This document shows, one piece after another, positions 32,371 to 41,713 of a DNA stretch of 64,000 nt. This DNA is from Gerris lacustris. Taxonomy: Eukaryota > Arthropoda > Insecta > Hemiptera > Gerridae. Position 1 is the stretch's first letter, and each line of letters starts with the position of its first letter. Below the pieces are notes generated by a model that worked only from the letters and a program-made list of their open reading frames with translations, searched no databases and was not told the origin of the DNA. The translations under genes and the position numbers were made by a program. The DNA is taken from NCBI GenBank assembly GCA_951217055.1, contig OX578277.1, positions 106,958,119 to 107,022,118 of the forward strand. Direction: 5' to 3'.

Positions 32371-33134
32371 TTAAGTCTGCTGAATCAAATAAAGTTCTAC
32401 TTTTTTTCTCATTTTTGGATCTATCAGGGATTCTATGATGTGGTCTGACAAATATTGGTCATAACAATGTGGACATGGATCGTTAAGTCTAAAAAGTTTT
32501 ACCTTGTCGCGATAGAAGTTGATGAATGTTTCCCCTTCTTCTTGCTTCCTCACAAGGAATTGGCAGCGCCTCATGCGTCCATTTTCCTTATTTTTGATAT
32601 ATTCTTCAATTTTATTCAGGACGAAGCTAGCTCTGACGTTTTTTACGTCTTCTATTTTGATTATTAGGCGAACCACGTCAATCATTGATTGATCCAGAAA
32701 CGTCTGTACTAGAGCGGTAACCTGACCTCTTTCGTCCACATCTAGTCCTTGTAGCACTAAATAGTTCTCTAGAGCTTGCCTCCAGTCTCTGAATTGATCT
32801 AGTGTCAAGTTTTCACTAAGTTTTTCGGGTCCTGGTATCTTGACAGTAATCCGCGGGTTTCTCTAAGACGTTTTGTCAATCCGTTGGTTATGGTCGTAAC
32901 TATCGCGTTCGATGTTGCTACCAAACTCCTCCGGATTTTTCCTCCCCATAATATTCACTATTGTGTCTTTTAATTCACATAGTTGGGCTGTGAATCTTTC
33001 TTCTAAACCGTCAATTGCCTTTTCTGTCTCTCTCTCCAACTTATGACTGACTCCTGCATTGACTCCTCGACTGATTCATCATCTTTAGATGATTTCTTGT
33101 TCACTCTTTTTGAGTTACGCTTTCTAGTACTCAT
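32371..33134 (-). pseudogene. Gypsy 1 gag, frame-disrupted
   Basis: The first ATG after the primer site is at 33134-33132 and begins a basic Lys/Arg/Ser-rich stretch (MSTRKRNSKR). This frame stops after about 44 codons. A second frame continues through ERFTAQLCELKD and NPEEFG until another stop near 32860. A third frame, 32808-32371, holds the capsid-like segment (QFRDWRQALENYL, then RRCQFLVRKQEEGETFINFYRD). Order and spacing match gypsy gag, but at least two frame breaks make it non-functional. Confidence 0.75.
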
Positions 33135-33144
33135 TGTACTAATA

Positions 33145-33156
33145 CCGACTGCGCCA
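33145..33156 (-). other. Primer binding site of gypsy 1, tRNA-Ser type
   Basis: The minus strand reads TGGCGCAGTCGG immediately after the 5' LTR. This is complementary to a CCGACTGCGCCA tRNA 3' end, as in insect tRNA-Ser, the primer class used by several Drosophila gypsy-group elements. Confidence 0.85.
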
Positions 33157-33269
33157 TGTGTAATCAACTATATATATTTTATAATAACTATATATTTTAA
33201 CATAAGTAAACACACACTAAGATCTAATAACTACTCCTGTCATATTATGTCATTTCACTTGACACCACA
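33157..33269 (-). repeat. 5' LTR of gypsy element 1
   Basis: 113 bp, starts TGTGTAATCAAC on the plus strand and ends ACACCACA. Very short for this group. Followed on the plus strand by GAAGT and the resumption of family E. Confidence 0.9.
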
Positions 33270-33620
33270 GAAGTGGGGGACACGTTTCACACCCACTTCA
33301 AACTTGCCCACGCTCGCCCTATCAAAGTTATAACCAAAGGGTAATATATTTTTGTAATCAGCTCGTACCCTTTCATATGATTTCCCTCACGGTGTCAAAA
33401 AAAAAAAAAATTAACCCTTAAGTTTTTTTACCCTAATTTTTTTAAAAAATATCTTTTTTAAGTCGCTATATTTTTAAAATATGTGGGTAGGTACAAGACA
33501 CATACATGCCAAATTTCAAAGTGATCGGACGAAAGGTGTAGCTGTGAGAGCAGGCGAGAGGACGGACGGACAGACACACTCGGGAAAATATAAGGGTCCT
33601 TGGTTTTGCCTACGGACCCT
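33270..33620 (-). mobile_element. Family E copy 2, right part
   Basis: Continues the family E copy interrupted at 28393: gggggacacgtttcacaccc, gccctatcaaagttata, tttcatatgatttccctca, ccaaatttcaaagtgatcgg, a gacggacggacagac array, and the closing TIR GCCTACGGACCCT at 33608-33620. Confidence 0.85.
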
Positions 33621-33894
33621 AAAAATGGGCGTAGATGGTTGAAACTTATATAGGTCTAACAAAGGGCTATTTATGAATTTTTATACAAACGAATCGTTTT
33701 TAAGATATTTTGATTTGTAAAAATTGAGCAGCGAACAAACCAACAGCCTGACACGGAGTCAAAAATGTTCCCTGGTGTCTGAAACGCATTTCTGTCTTGA
33801 AATTTTTGAAATCGGAGACATAAAAAAAATGTTCATTATTTAGAACGGTCACATATCTTCCGTTACCTTCTTTAAGCTCAGAAGCAAAATGTTT
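33621..33894 (+). mobile_element. Family B fragment
   Basis: Matches 21322-21605 through gttgaaacttatat, gggctatttatgaat, aaaatgttccctgg, tttctgtcttgaaattttt and cttccgttaccttctttaag. Left part missing. Confidence 0.7.
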
Positions 33895-34050
33895 GTCTTA
33901 TCGAATAGATGAAGGTAGAATCTTTTACCGCCAAATTTGAACTAATTCGGTAAATTTTTGCTTAACTTATCATGACATGCGTATAAACGTTGCTGACAGA
34001 CTGACAGGATACATATTTTGTTAAAAGTAAGAAACTCGCTAGCTTGCTTT
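33886..34050 (-). mobile_element. Family A fragment, strongly diverged
   Basis: Retains tgtcttatcgaatagatgaa, ctaattcggtaaattttt, gcgtataaacgttgctga, a short CAGA tract and aagaaactcgctagc in the order of inverted family A. Confidence 0.6.
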
Positions 34051-35280
34051 TTGTTTCTTTGTTTGTCCAGTACAAATCTTGCAATCGATTGTTATCTAAC
34101 ATCCCGAGTAGCTAGACATTTCAAACTTTTAGAATAGCTCAGAACACGATGACAATGCAATATTTTAATACTTTTAGCCATCTTTCAGCAGAATTTAATT
34201 CGTTTTCAGCAAATTTTTCTAAAAAATGGAAAGTTAGTTCGGAAAAAATCCGCAAGTTATTTTATTTGTTTTGACATGTCCCATATTTACAATCTTCATT
34301 TTAACGGGTTTTAAATTTGTGATTTTTTATTAAGAGAAAAACATTGTATGGCAGCGAAAAAGGAAAAGTAAACAACGAAATAATAGTATATTATGTTACT
34401 AGGCTGTGAAGTGAGTTTTTTCTTTACCGTGGCAATTACATTTACTGTCGAGCGAAGCGAGACAGTAAATATTGCCAAGGTAAAGAAAAAACACTTCACA
34501 GTCGCGTAGCATATGCTATTTTTTCCGAGGTAGCAGACAATGAAAAAACATTAAATATTAATCACTAATCAATATATAATAATAACAAATATTAGTACAT
34601 ACTTAAGACTTAAAAAAAGAAACCTTAAAAAGAGGTTACACTATAAGAAAAGATAAATAAAACGCATTGACATCTAGCGGATTTTAATCGTACTAGAAGC
34701 ATTTCTACAAAGACTGCAGCGGTACTAACGGAAGTTTTGACAACTACCCGCCGGACATAAAAAATCTTTTAGTTCCTAGGACGTAAAAGATTTTTTCTTT
34801 ATAGCTAGGAGTAATGAAAAGATTTTTTAAGTCCACGTAATGAAAAAATGGATTTTAGCTATGTCTTTTAGGCTCTAAAGTTACTATTTCACAGCCTACC
34901 ACGGAAAAATTAATTTACGTGCGACAACCAGGTTTGTTTACACTTGTGTCCTAGGTATCGGTTTAATTTTTCTGCATCTGTACTTCAATACTTGTACACA
35001 TGTTTCTCTTTCTTCTCTTACTGTCCCTACATGGGGGCATATCAATGGCACGGTTTAGATTCGGTGTTGGCGAGATCCGTTGTACAAAGATTTGTCCTTT
35101 TATAGGTTTAAGATAAGCTTTCTAGATGGCTGTCATTTATGTGAAGTAAATAAATTCGGAACTATTTTTTTTCACTAACATTATATTATAACCATGACAA
35201 TTATATTATCAACATTACATATGATTTACAGAAAATTTAAAAACGTAGTATTATAAAAAGTTCTTTTTATCTTGTAATTT
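34050..35280 (-). mobile_element. Element M-N copy 1, interrupted by family K
   Basis: The N part (34050-34325) is the inverse of 46915-47185 and 51800-52110 (gtccagtacaaatcttgcaa, cagaacacgatgacaatgca, ttcagcagaatttaattcg). The M part (34925-35280) is the inverse of 45335-45705 (cctatacaa words; ggcatatcaatggcacgg, gatccgttgtacaaag, agttctttttatcttgtaat). Family K sits between them. Copy 3 at 51492-52110 shows M and N adjacent without this insert. Confidence 0.8.
34385..34918 (+). mobile_element. Family K element, copy 1
   Basis: Begins aatagtatattatgttacta, then a roughly 100-bp hairpin (34403-34502) built on aggctgtgaagtgagttttt, tctttaccg and the loop gtcgagcgaagcgagac. It ends with the inverse terminal words gttactatttcacagcctac. 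Between them: gcgtagcatatgctat, cattgacatctagcgg, cggaagttttgacaac and ccggacataaaaaatctt. Non-coding. Confidence 0.75.
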
Positions 35281-35293
35281 TAAATAATCTTAC

Positions 35294-35405
35294 CCAGGTA
35301 ATCTAGTTGATTATATCTCCCTCCGAGATTTAACTCATTATTATGCTCTATCTTTGTAAATTCTTGCTGAAGCAGGATGACATTTGTAAATATAAATGCA
35401 ATCGA
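35294..35405 (-). CDS. Candidate exon of a host membrane-protein gene (exon A)
   Basis: Minus strand, 112 nt. Acceptor catatgttttag ends at 35406; donor is CTGG|gtaaga at 35293, a near-consensus splice site. Only one of three frames is open. It enters in phase 0, encodes 37 residues (SIAFIFTNVILLQQEF, then a polar stretch with HNNELNLGG and NQLDYL) and leaves after one base (G), exactly the phase exon B at 27570 requires, completing a GAT codon. No second copy seen in the window, unlike the transposons around it. No family recognised. Confidence 0.5.
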
Positions 35406-35520
35406 CTAAAACATATGGGATACATATAATTAACTGTGTTAACATCTTGAAATAATCAGAAAGATAAGATTGGGAAAGAAACATGTATTATGTATATCAA
35501 AAACAAATTAACAAAATATA
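35406..35520. other. Intron-like spacer
   Basis: AT-rich; contains the exon A acceptor on the minus strand and nothing else recognised. Confidence 0.3.
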
Positions 35521-36093
35521 CTAAAGGTCGACCAAGAAGTCATGAACACGGGAGAAACTGAAAGCTTAGCTTCGTTTAAAATAGGAACTTACAAGTATTG
35601 CCGAAGTCAGTACAGTCGGGTGCTAAGACAATACCCATTTCTAGTTTGTATGACATGCGCAGTTATGTCAAATCTCACGAATAAGAACAGGAAGGTTTTC
35701 AATCTGTTAGGTTTCCTGTTTTGTTTGTTTTTATACAGTACGAATTATAGTCATAACTGTCCTAAATCCAAATCACCCTCAGAAATAAGGAGGAAGAAAA
35801 AAATAGATTAATATAGAAGAAAATCTATTTAGATTTAAAGAATATTATTATGAATAATCAATAAATAATAATATAAAGATATTATCGTATATTATTAGTG
35901 ATTTCTTATCAGGTTCAGTGTTGCCTGTTGGAAATAATATAGAAGTTATCAAAAATAAAATTATTAATAGCAAAAGAACAACACTGTGTTTTTTGACAGT
36001 GCTCTATTTTATTAAAAACTGACTTTACATGACACCAAAACAACGACACTAGCGCACTCCTCAGATTTCCATGACTTCTTGGTCGACCTTTAG
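35521..36093. mobile_element. TIR element P, 573 bp
   Basis: Left CTAAAGGTCGACCAAGAAGT and right ACTTCTTGGTCGACCTTTAG are exact inverses (extending by CATG). The interior is AT-rich with an 89-codon frame (35542-35811) that lacks any transposase motif. Non-autonomous; possible TA target site. Confidence 0.85.
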
Positions 36094-36190
36094 GAATTTT
36101 TTTGAATATGAGCGACTATTATGGAGCTCATCCTAATGGAATGACACAAACTGTCTCTCCTCGTAGAAAAAACTTTGCTGCCAAAACAGC

Positions 36191-36217
36191 TTTCAGCCTT
36201 CAAAAGACCATCATCAG
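36191..36217 (-). ncRNA. Hammerhead-ribozyme-like core (motif T, copy 2)
   Basis: Minus strand: CTGATGA, stem-loop tggtc-ttttgaa-ggct, GAAA, gctg. Stem II is kept by G-U pairs relative to the other copies. Flanked by the same downstream words (aaagttttttctacgaggag) as copies 3 and 4 in weaker form. Confidence 0.4.
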
Positions 36218-36439
36218 TAGTGCAGTAAAAATAGGTTTTGACCTCCAAAAAATTAGTTCAAGCAAGACACTTGGTCGAGATGTGTTCAGCTTCTTGTTGA
36301 ATATACTAAAAGTCCTCTAAAATCGAAACTGTGCTACGGCCATATTGAAAAATGTCAGCCCATTTTCGGTTTTTTGCTTGTAATTCCTTAAATATTGCCG
36401 ATAGAAAAAAGTTTCAAATAACAAATGTGGAGGACTATA

Positions 36440-36725
36440 CAATAATAGTATATTATGTGTCGAGTGCGTAAAGTAGCATTTTGCACCCGAGCGGCAGCGA
36501 GGGTAGTAAAACCACAAGAGCAATGCAAAATGCCGTTTTCGCACGAGTTGCGTACAGTACAATCTACGATTGTTAGATTTTAATAATAAATACACAAAAT
36601 TAATAAACTTCCTGTATGCAAGTTCGTATTTCTCTTTTGATAAAGAGGACATTAATTCATTAGTTGTATTTTTTGCCGAATTAATTATTTCTGGAGGAGT
36701 ATTATTCTCCTCAGTTTCGTCATAA
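36440..36725 (+). mobile_element. Family L element, partial copy 1
   Basis: gtcgagtgcgtaaagtagca, ttttgcacccgagcggcag, cgagggtagtaaaaccac, gcaaaatgccgttttcgcac, then aaattaataaacttcctgta and ctggaggagtattattctcc, as in 37561 and 57025. Ends before the 56-bp palindrome found in the other two. Confidence 0.75.
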
Positions 36726-36773
36726 TCACCTTAAATCCCTCATCATCATGTGTTTCTTGTTTGTTCTTAGGCA

Positions 36774-36800
36774 CTAATGATGGCCTTTTGAAGGCTGAAA
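36774..36800 (+). ncRNA. Hammerhead-ribozyme-like core (motif T, copy 3)
   Basis: CTAATGA (one change from CTGATGA), stem-loop tggcc-ttttgaa-ggct, GAAA, gctgctttacc. The altered core base makes activity unlikely. Confidence 0.35.
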
Positions 36801-36867
36801 GCTGCTTTACCATTATTTATATTGTTTCTCCCCTTATAAAAAAAAAAAAATAATAATTAAAAAAAAA

Positions 36868-37063
36868 ACAGAGGGGAGTAACAATCTAAAGAAGGTGTAC
36901 GGGATGTTCTTATTTAGACTGATACTCCCCTTATAAAAACAGAAGTGTGATATTCCTTTGTCCAAAAGTAGATTGGACTAAACATCCCTTTTTCTTAATA
37001 GTTAGTCAAAGTCATTTATATTCTTAAACAAGATAGGGGAGTAACAATCTAAAGAAGTACCTT
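36868..37063. mobile_element. Family Z small element, copy 2
   Basis: Shares gaggggagtaacaatctaaa, gatgttcttatttagactg, gtgatattcctttgtcc and the closing ggggagtaacaatctaaag with 5893-6131. As there, a motif T copy lies next to it, so Z and T may belong to one larger element. Confidence 0.65.
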
Positions 37064-37240
37064 GTTTGTTATAAAAGGAAATGAATGCGATACTTACCAC
37101 CTGTTTCCAGTCAATGTTGTGGTTGTCGTCCACCGGGAGAGAGCCAATACATATCTCTAACAGCTTACTTCCTGTCAATCATATTGCACTGTATAAGAAA
37201 ATAAATTCGTGAAGTCTCGCGTAAAAAGGGTTTCGTTGGT
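37064..37240. other. Spacer
   Basis: No recognised repeat or frame. Confidence 0.25.
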
Positions 37241-37436
37241 ATTGTGAATATGAAATTTGTATAGGAAGGGGGGCACGCAAAAATGTTGGATATATTTTTG
37301 TAATCTACTCTTCAATATCTTTCATTTGATACCCCACTCAAAATTTTTAAAAAAAATAGTAACTTTAGAGCCTAAAAAACACACAAAACAACATTTTTTC
37401 ATTACGTGGCTTAAACAATTTCTTGACCATCTGTTA
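37240..37436 (+). repeat. Family J fragment plus duplicated K words
   Basis: ggggggcacgcaaaaatg, ttgtaatctactcttcaa and tttcatttgataccccactc match family J. They are followed by agtaactttagagcctaaa, which also occurs in the K element 110 bp downstream. Confidence 0.6.
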
Positions 37437-38552
37437 AATTAATTTTTTCTGTGGTAGGCTGTAAAATAGTAACTTTAGAGTCTAAGAAACATAGCTAAAA
37501 TCCATTTTTTCATTACGTGGAATTAAAAAATCTTTTTATTACTCCTAGCTGTAAAGAAAATAGTACATTACGCGTCGAGTGCGGAAAGTAGCATTTTGCA
37601 TGCGAGTGTGGAGTTTGCACCCGAGCGACAGCGAGGGTAGTAAAACCACAAGAGCAATGCAAAATGCCGTTTTCCCACGAGTTCCGTACCGTACTTTATC
37701 TACGATTGTTGGATTTTAATAATAAATACACAAAATTAATAAACTTCCTGTATGCAAGTTCGTATTTCTCTTTTGATAAAGAGGACATTAATTCATTAGT
37801 TGTATTTTGTGCCGAATTAATTATTTCGGGAGGCGTATTATTCTCCTCATTTTCGTCGTAATCACCTTAAATCACTCATTGTTTTTCACTAAAAACTCGA
37901 TATAAACAGTTACTTTTTATTTAATAAAAGAACAGAAAATTAGTTTTGTTAAATGTAAACTAACTTGCTAATCGTGCGTAAAGCTGAAGAATTCCTCTTC
38001 TTTACCGCCCTAGGGTGGTAAAGAAGAGGAATTCTTCAGAACTATGAGACGGGCATGCGCAATGAATACAAGAACGTAAAGTATCACTTTCTACCCATCT
38101 AAACAGAGATACAATGTTTATATTTCGTATCAATCGTAGATAAAATCTATTACGTCCTAGGAACTAAAAGATTTTTATTTTCCGGCGGGTAGTTGCCAAA
38201 ACTTCCGTTAGCAGCGCTGCAGTCTTTGTAGAAATGTTTAGTACGATTTAATTCCGCTAGATGTCAATGCGTTTTATTTATCTTTTTTATTAGTTCTCTT
38301 TTTAAGATTTATTTTTTCAAAATCTTAAGTATGTACTAATATTTCTTATTATGTATTATATATTGATTATTGATTAATATTTAATGATTTTTCATTTTCT
38401 GCGACCACGGAAAAAATAGCATATGCTACACGACTGTGAAGAGTTTTTTCTTTACTTTGGCAATATTTACTGTCTCGCTTCACTCGACAGGAAATGTAAT
38501 TGCCGCGGTAAAGAAAAAACTCACTTCACAGCCTAGTAACATAATATACGAT
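37437..38552 (-). mobile_element. Family K copy 2, interrupted by family L
   Basis: Outer parts 37437-37560 and 38148-38552 together follow family K copy 1 in reverse (gtaggctgtaaaatagtaac ... ccggcgggtagttgcc ... cactcgacaggaaatgtaat). The join in copy 1 (gctataaagaaaaaatcttt) is split here by L, confirming insertion order. Confidence 0.8.
37561..38147 (+). mobile_element. Family L copy 2 inside K
   Basis: Starts agtacattacgcgtcgagtg and ends cgtagataaaat. It contains a 56-bp near-perfect palindrome at 37984-38039 (ctgaagaattcctcttcttt, centre ccctaggg). Non-coding; open frames of about 65 codons are incidental. Confidence 0.8.
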
Positions 38553-38875
38553 TCTTCCTGCGACTGGAATTATCTGCCATTTTTGATTTTCAGTTACTCT
38601 GATCAAATTGCTATTCTTATTATTTCATTGGCCAGGCAGACCGCACATTTTGCATATATTTTTATATTTTTAATAACTGCAAAAATATATAGTTTTTGGG
38701 GGAGGGACACGCAAAATTATGCTTTTTTTGATAAAATGGTGATAAAAATTAAACACTTTCCACAAGTGTTATATATTTTTGTAATCTACTCTTCAATATC
38801 TTTCATTTTATACCCCACTCAAAATTTAAAAAAATAAATAAAAAATAAAAATCGCAGGTGAATTATCCGCCGGCC
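38553..38875 (+). repeat. Family J unit
   Basis: gactggaattatctgccatt, attgctattcttattattt, ggacacgcaaaattatg, cactttccacaagtgtta, atctactcttcaatatctt: same order as 29030-29340. Confidence 0.75.
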
Positions 38876-39203
38876 AAATAAATGACTGCCTTACCCCTTA
38901 CCTACTGGGTGTTTTCTTATTCTGGGGAGCCTTTAAGTGTTTAGGTTCATTTCAACAAATCACTTTGCACGTTTAAATTTAAAAAACATTTTCGGTCTTG
39001 GCAATCACACAGCGCAAAGAGGTTAAACTTTTTGTTGTTATTTAAAGTATTTTATCTATTTACGGCAGCAAAATTAAACATTACTTTGTTTTGAGGCTGG
39101 AAATGGAAATTACTATTATATAAATATATTATTTAATGACATCAGCGAAATAATGGCAAGCGTGTGTATCTGAAACGATCTGAACTCCCTTTGTCTGACA
39201 ATT
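38876..39203. other. Unassigned intergenic
   Basis: About 330 bp with no second copy and no supported frame. Confidence 0.3.
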
Positions 39204-39782
39204 ACTTCTTTTTACTTTCTCATATAAAGAGAAAGTATTTTGATGGATTTACACGTTTTGAGGTCCCCTGAGTCCAAAAAAGTGGTTTTTAAAAAAATGT
39301 CTGTCTGTCGTCTGACGTCTGTGCAGACGCCTGGAGCCTAAACTACTGGGCCGATTTTGACGACATTTGGCATACATGTTTAGAAAAATCATACCCCGAG
39401 GTGAAATCGAAAAATGAATTTGACTCCAAATTTGGGGGCACTGCCTCCTAAAAACTCTGAAAAAATGTGAAATTTTTTTTTCTCGAAAATGAATCCGACG
39501 ATTTTGATTAAACAATTCTAAAATGTAGTCCATTTGAATAAGAATCTAACGATATAAGCTGTTTTCCCGGGAAAAATCTAGTTCCTGAGAAAATAGCTTA
39601 AAACGCGGACGGAGAGAGTCCGGGTTCGATTCCCCTCCCAGAAGAAATTATTATTATGATAATTTTTTATGAAATTTCAATAATAATTAAATGTACATAC
39701 AAAAACTAATAAATGGAAAACACTGGGCTATGTAATTATGAACTCGTATGTGAGAAAGTTTGTCTGAGTTGTCTCGGACCGA
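39204..39782 (+). mobile_element. Family D, single-arm copy
   Basis: Same as 24198-24800: tactttctcatataaagaga, tttacacgttttgaggtccc, gtctgtcgtctg, actactgggccgattttga, gggttcgattcccc (B-box at 39622-39635), gaaaacactgggctatgtaa. The right arm is absent, so this copy stops near the palindrome centre. Confidence 0.8.
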
Positions 39783-39794
39783 TATTTGTTTTTC

Positions 39795-39875
39795 TTTCTA
39801 GTGGCTCGGGCCCCCTTGAGGTGCGGGACCCTAGGCTGCAGACTATGTAGCCTATGCTTAAAAGAGGCCCTGGAT
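39795..39875 (-). mobile_element. hAT-like terminal fragment (CAGGGCCTC)
   Basis: The minus strand begins CAGGGCCTCTTTTAAGCATA and continues to caaggggg. It resembles the CAGGGCCTGATTTAGGCCGC terminus at 46545-46602. Only one end present. Confidence 0.45.
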
Positions 39876-39877
39876 AT

Positions 39878-40195
39878 AGGTGAAAATAAATGTATGTTTG
39901 TGCGCATGTGGATGAGAAACAAATAGGCGCATAAGGTTGAAACTTATTTGGGACCAACAATGGGCTAATATATGACCCACCATCCAAATTTCAATAAAAC
40001 CGGCCAGTACCTTGTTTTAAGATATGTTCGCGAAAATTGAGCAACATACCGACAAACAGACACGGAACCAAAAATGTTCCCTGACGTCTGAAACGGATTT
40101 CTGTCTTGGAATTTTTAAAATCGGGGACCTAAAAATGTTATGTTCTTCAGAACGATCACAAAGCTTTCGTTACCTTTGGTAAGCTCAGAGCAAAT
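39878..40195 (+). mobile_element. Family B fragment
   Basis: tgtatgtttgtgcgcatgtg, aggttgaaacttat, gggctaatatatgacc, caaatttcaataaaaccgg, acagacacggaacc, aaaatgttccctg, ctttggtaagctc: family B order. Confidence 0.75.
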
Positions 40196-40265
40196 GTTCC
40201 CTGATGTATGAAACTGATTTAAGTTCTGGATATTTTGTAATCTGAGAAATCAAATATTTTCGTTC

Positions 40266-41160
40266 TTAACCCTAGAAAGCTAACCTGGAGTCAAAATGTC
40301 TCCCACTTTTTTAACTTCGAATGCACGGTGTCTGTAAAACACAGAACTCCCACATCTCAGCTATGCTATCTCCCATCCTTGAATGACCCTTCTACACTTC
40401 TATCAGTTCCACATTCAGATTCTAAAGAGGACATATCGTTTGTTTTTCTGCAGTCACGGAGTCATTTTGACTCCTGTTTAGTCTTACACGTAAATTTATT
40501 GTAGGTCATTTGGAATAGTATTTTTTAGAATAGTATGTTGTGTTATTGTTTATTTGGCCATTTCAAATCTTATAAATTAGATATTATATAACTTTTAATT
40601 CAATAATTATTTCAAATTAAAGGTAATATAATTGTAATAAATTGTTATATTTTTTTTGTCTTTATATGTCTAAATCAGAATATGAATATAGTCAAATAAT
40701 GGAGAATAAATGATCCAAACGACATTTATTGCTTGATGAAGGAAATGACCGATTCAGATACCGATTATGAAAAAGAGCGTATTCGACAATAATGGTGACG
40801 GTTATGATTTGGACCCTGATTTGAAAATAGAAAATGCCTTTTTTGATCCCATCAGCGATGATGAGGAAAATGATAAATTAATTGAAACAATTTACGAAAT
40901 AGAAAAACTAAAGAAAAGAAAAGAACAAAGCTACATAAAAAAAAGTAAATAAAACCACTCCGGTAGATAACAATACCGGACATGTAATAGTAGTCCAGAT
41001 TGAAAACCCGGAATTAAAAGGAAAAAATTGTTTTCTATGACAAACAAAGCACCCAAGTGTCCCATCAACTAGCACTAAAACGTGTTCAAAAAATATTGTA
41101 CATATTAGGCCTTTATATTTTAATAAAACTGGGTATAATAGAAAAATATATGTATTTTTA
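40266..41160 (+). mobile_element. piggyBac-like element, left end and decayed frame
   Basis: TTAA followed by CCCTAGAAAGCTAA matches the canonical piggyBac target and terminal sequence. Downstream is a palindromic cggagtcattttgactcc. From about 40742 the plus strand has two overlapping frames rich in Asp/Glu (DSDTDYE, then DPDLKIENAFFDPISDDEE) like the acidic N-terminus of piggyBac transposases, ending at TAA 40950. No catalytic domain and no right TIR were found, so it is a truncated relic. Confidence 0.6.
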
Positions 41161-41329
41161 CTTCTGATTTCATAATTCTAAAGTGGCACAAATTCATTGC
41201 ATTTACTGCATCTCATCAAAAAGGTTATCTCTCCACTTAAGTACTTGAGGACATATAGTTCTCAGCTGTGAAGAGCGAGAGCTAATAATTAATTTATATT
41301 TATACATTATTGCTTCCAAAAGTAACGGA

Positions 41330-41645
41330 AGCTATATGATCGTCTATACAAACCAATTTTTTTTTTATAGCTCCGATTTCAAAATATTCCAAGAACTTCA
41401 AAGAAAATTTTTGGTTCTGTATCTCACATGTCATAACAATTTTTTGCAAACCAACATATCTTAAAAACTACTTCTCCAATTTTATGAAATTTAGATGATA
41501 GGTTATGATTCATGATTAGCCCATTGTTGGTCCCATACAAGTCTCAACCTTATGACAAACATTTCTTTCTCTTCTACATGCGTACAAACATACATTTATC
41601 TTCAAAAAGTGCCCATCAGATTTGTATGAGATTTGGATGGTTTAT
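41330..41645 (-). mobile_element. Family B fragment, inverted
   Basis: gcttccaaaagtaacggaag, gctccgatttcaaaatatt, ccaattttatgaaatttaga, ggttatgattcatgattag, cgtacaaacatacatttat: inverse of family B. Confidence 0.7.
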
Positions 41646-41713
41646 TGGTTGGCAAAAAGGGGGGGGGGGGAATTAATAAATTTGACAATAATAGGTTGCA
41701 AAAGCATAAATTA

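Larger units (their letters stand above)
28394..33269 (-). mobile_element. Ty3/gypsy LTR retrotransposon 1, internally deleted
   Basis: Minus-strand element bounded by 113-bp LTRs. The 5' LTR is 33157-33269. The 3' LTR is 28394-28404 plus 30132-30241, split by a hAT element. The LTR runs TGTG...CACA; the two copies differ at about two positions over 110 bp. Flanks are GAAGG and GAAGT, a probable 5-bp target duplication with one change. The inserted family E sequence resumes seamlessly on both sides. Coding parts are annotated separately. Confidence 0.9.

Noticed and set aside
35542..35811. 89-codon frame inside TIR element P
   Set aside because: Begins inside the terminal inverted repeat and lacks transposase motifs; no independent support.
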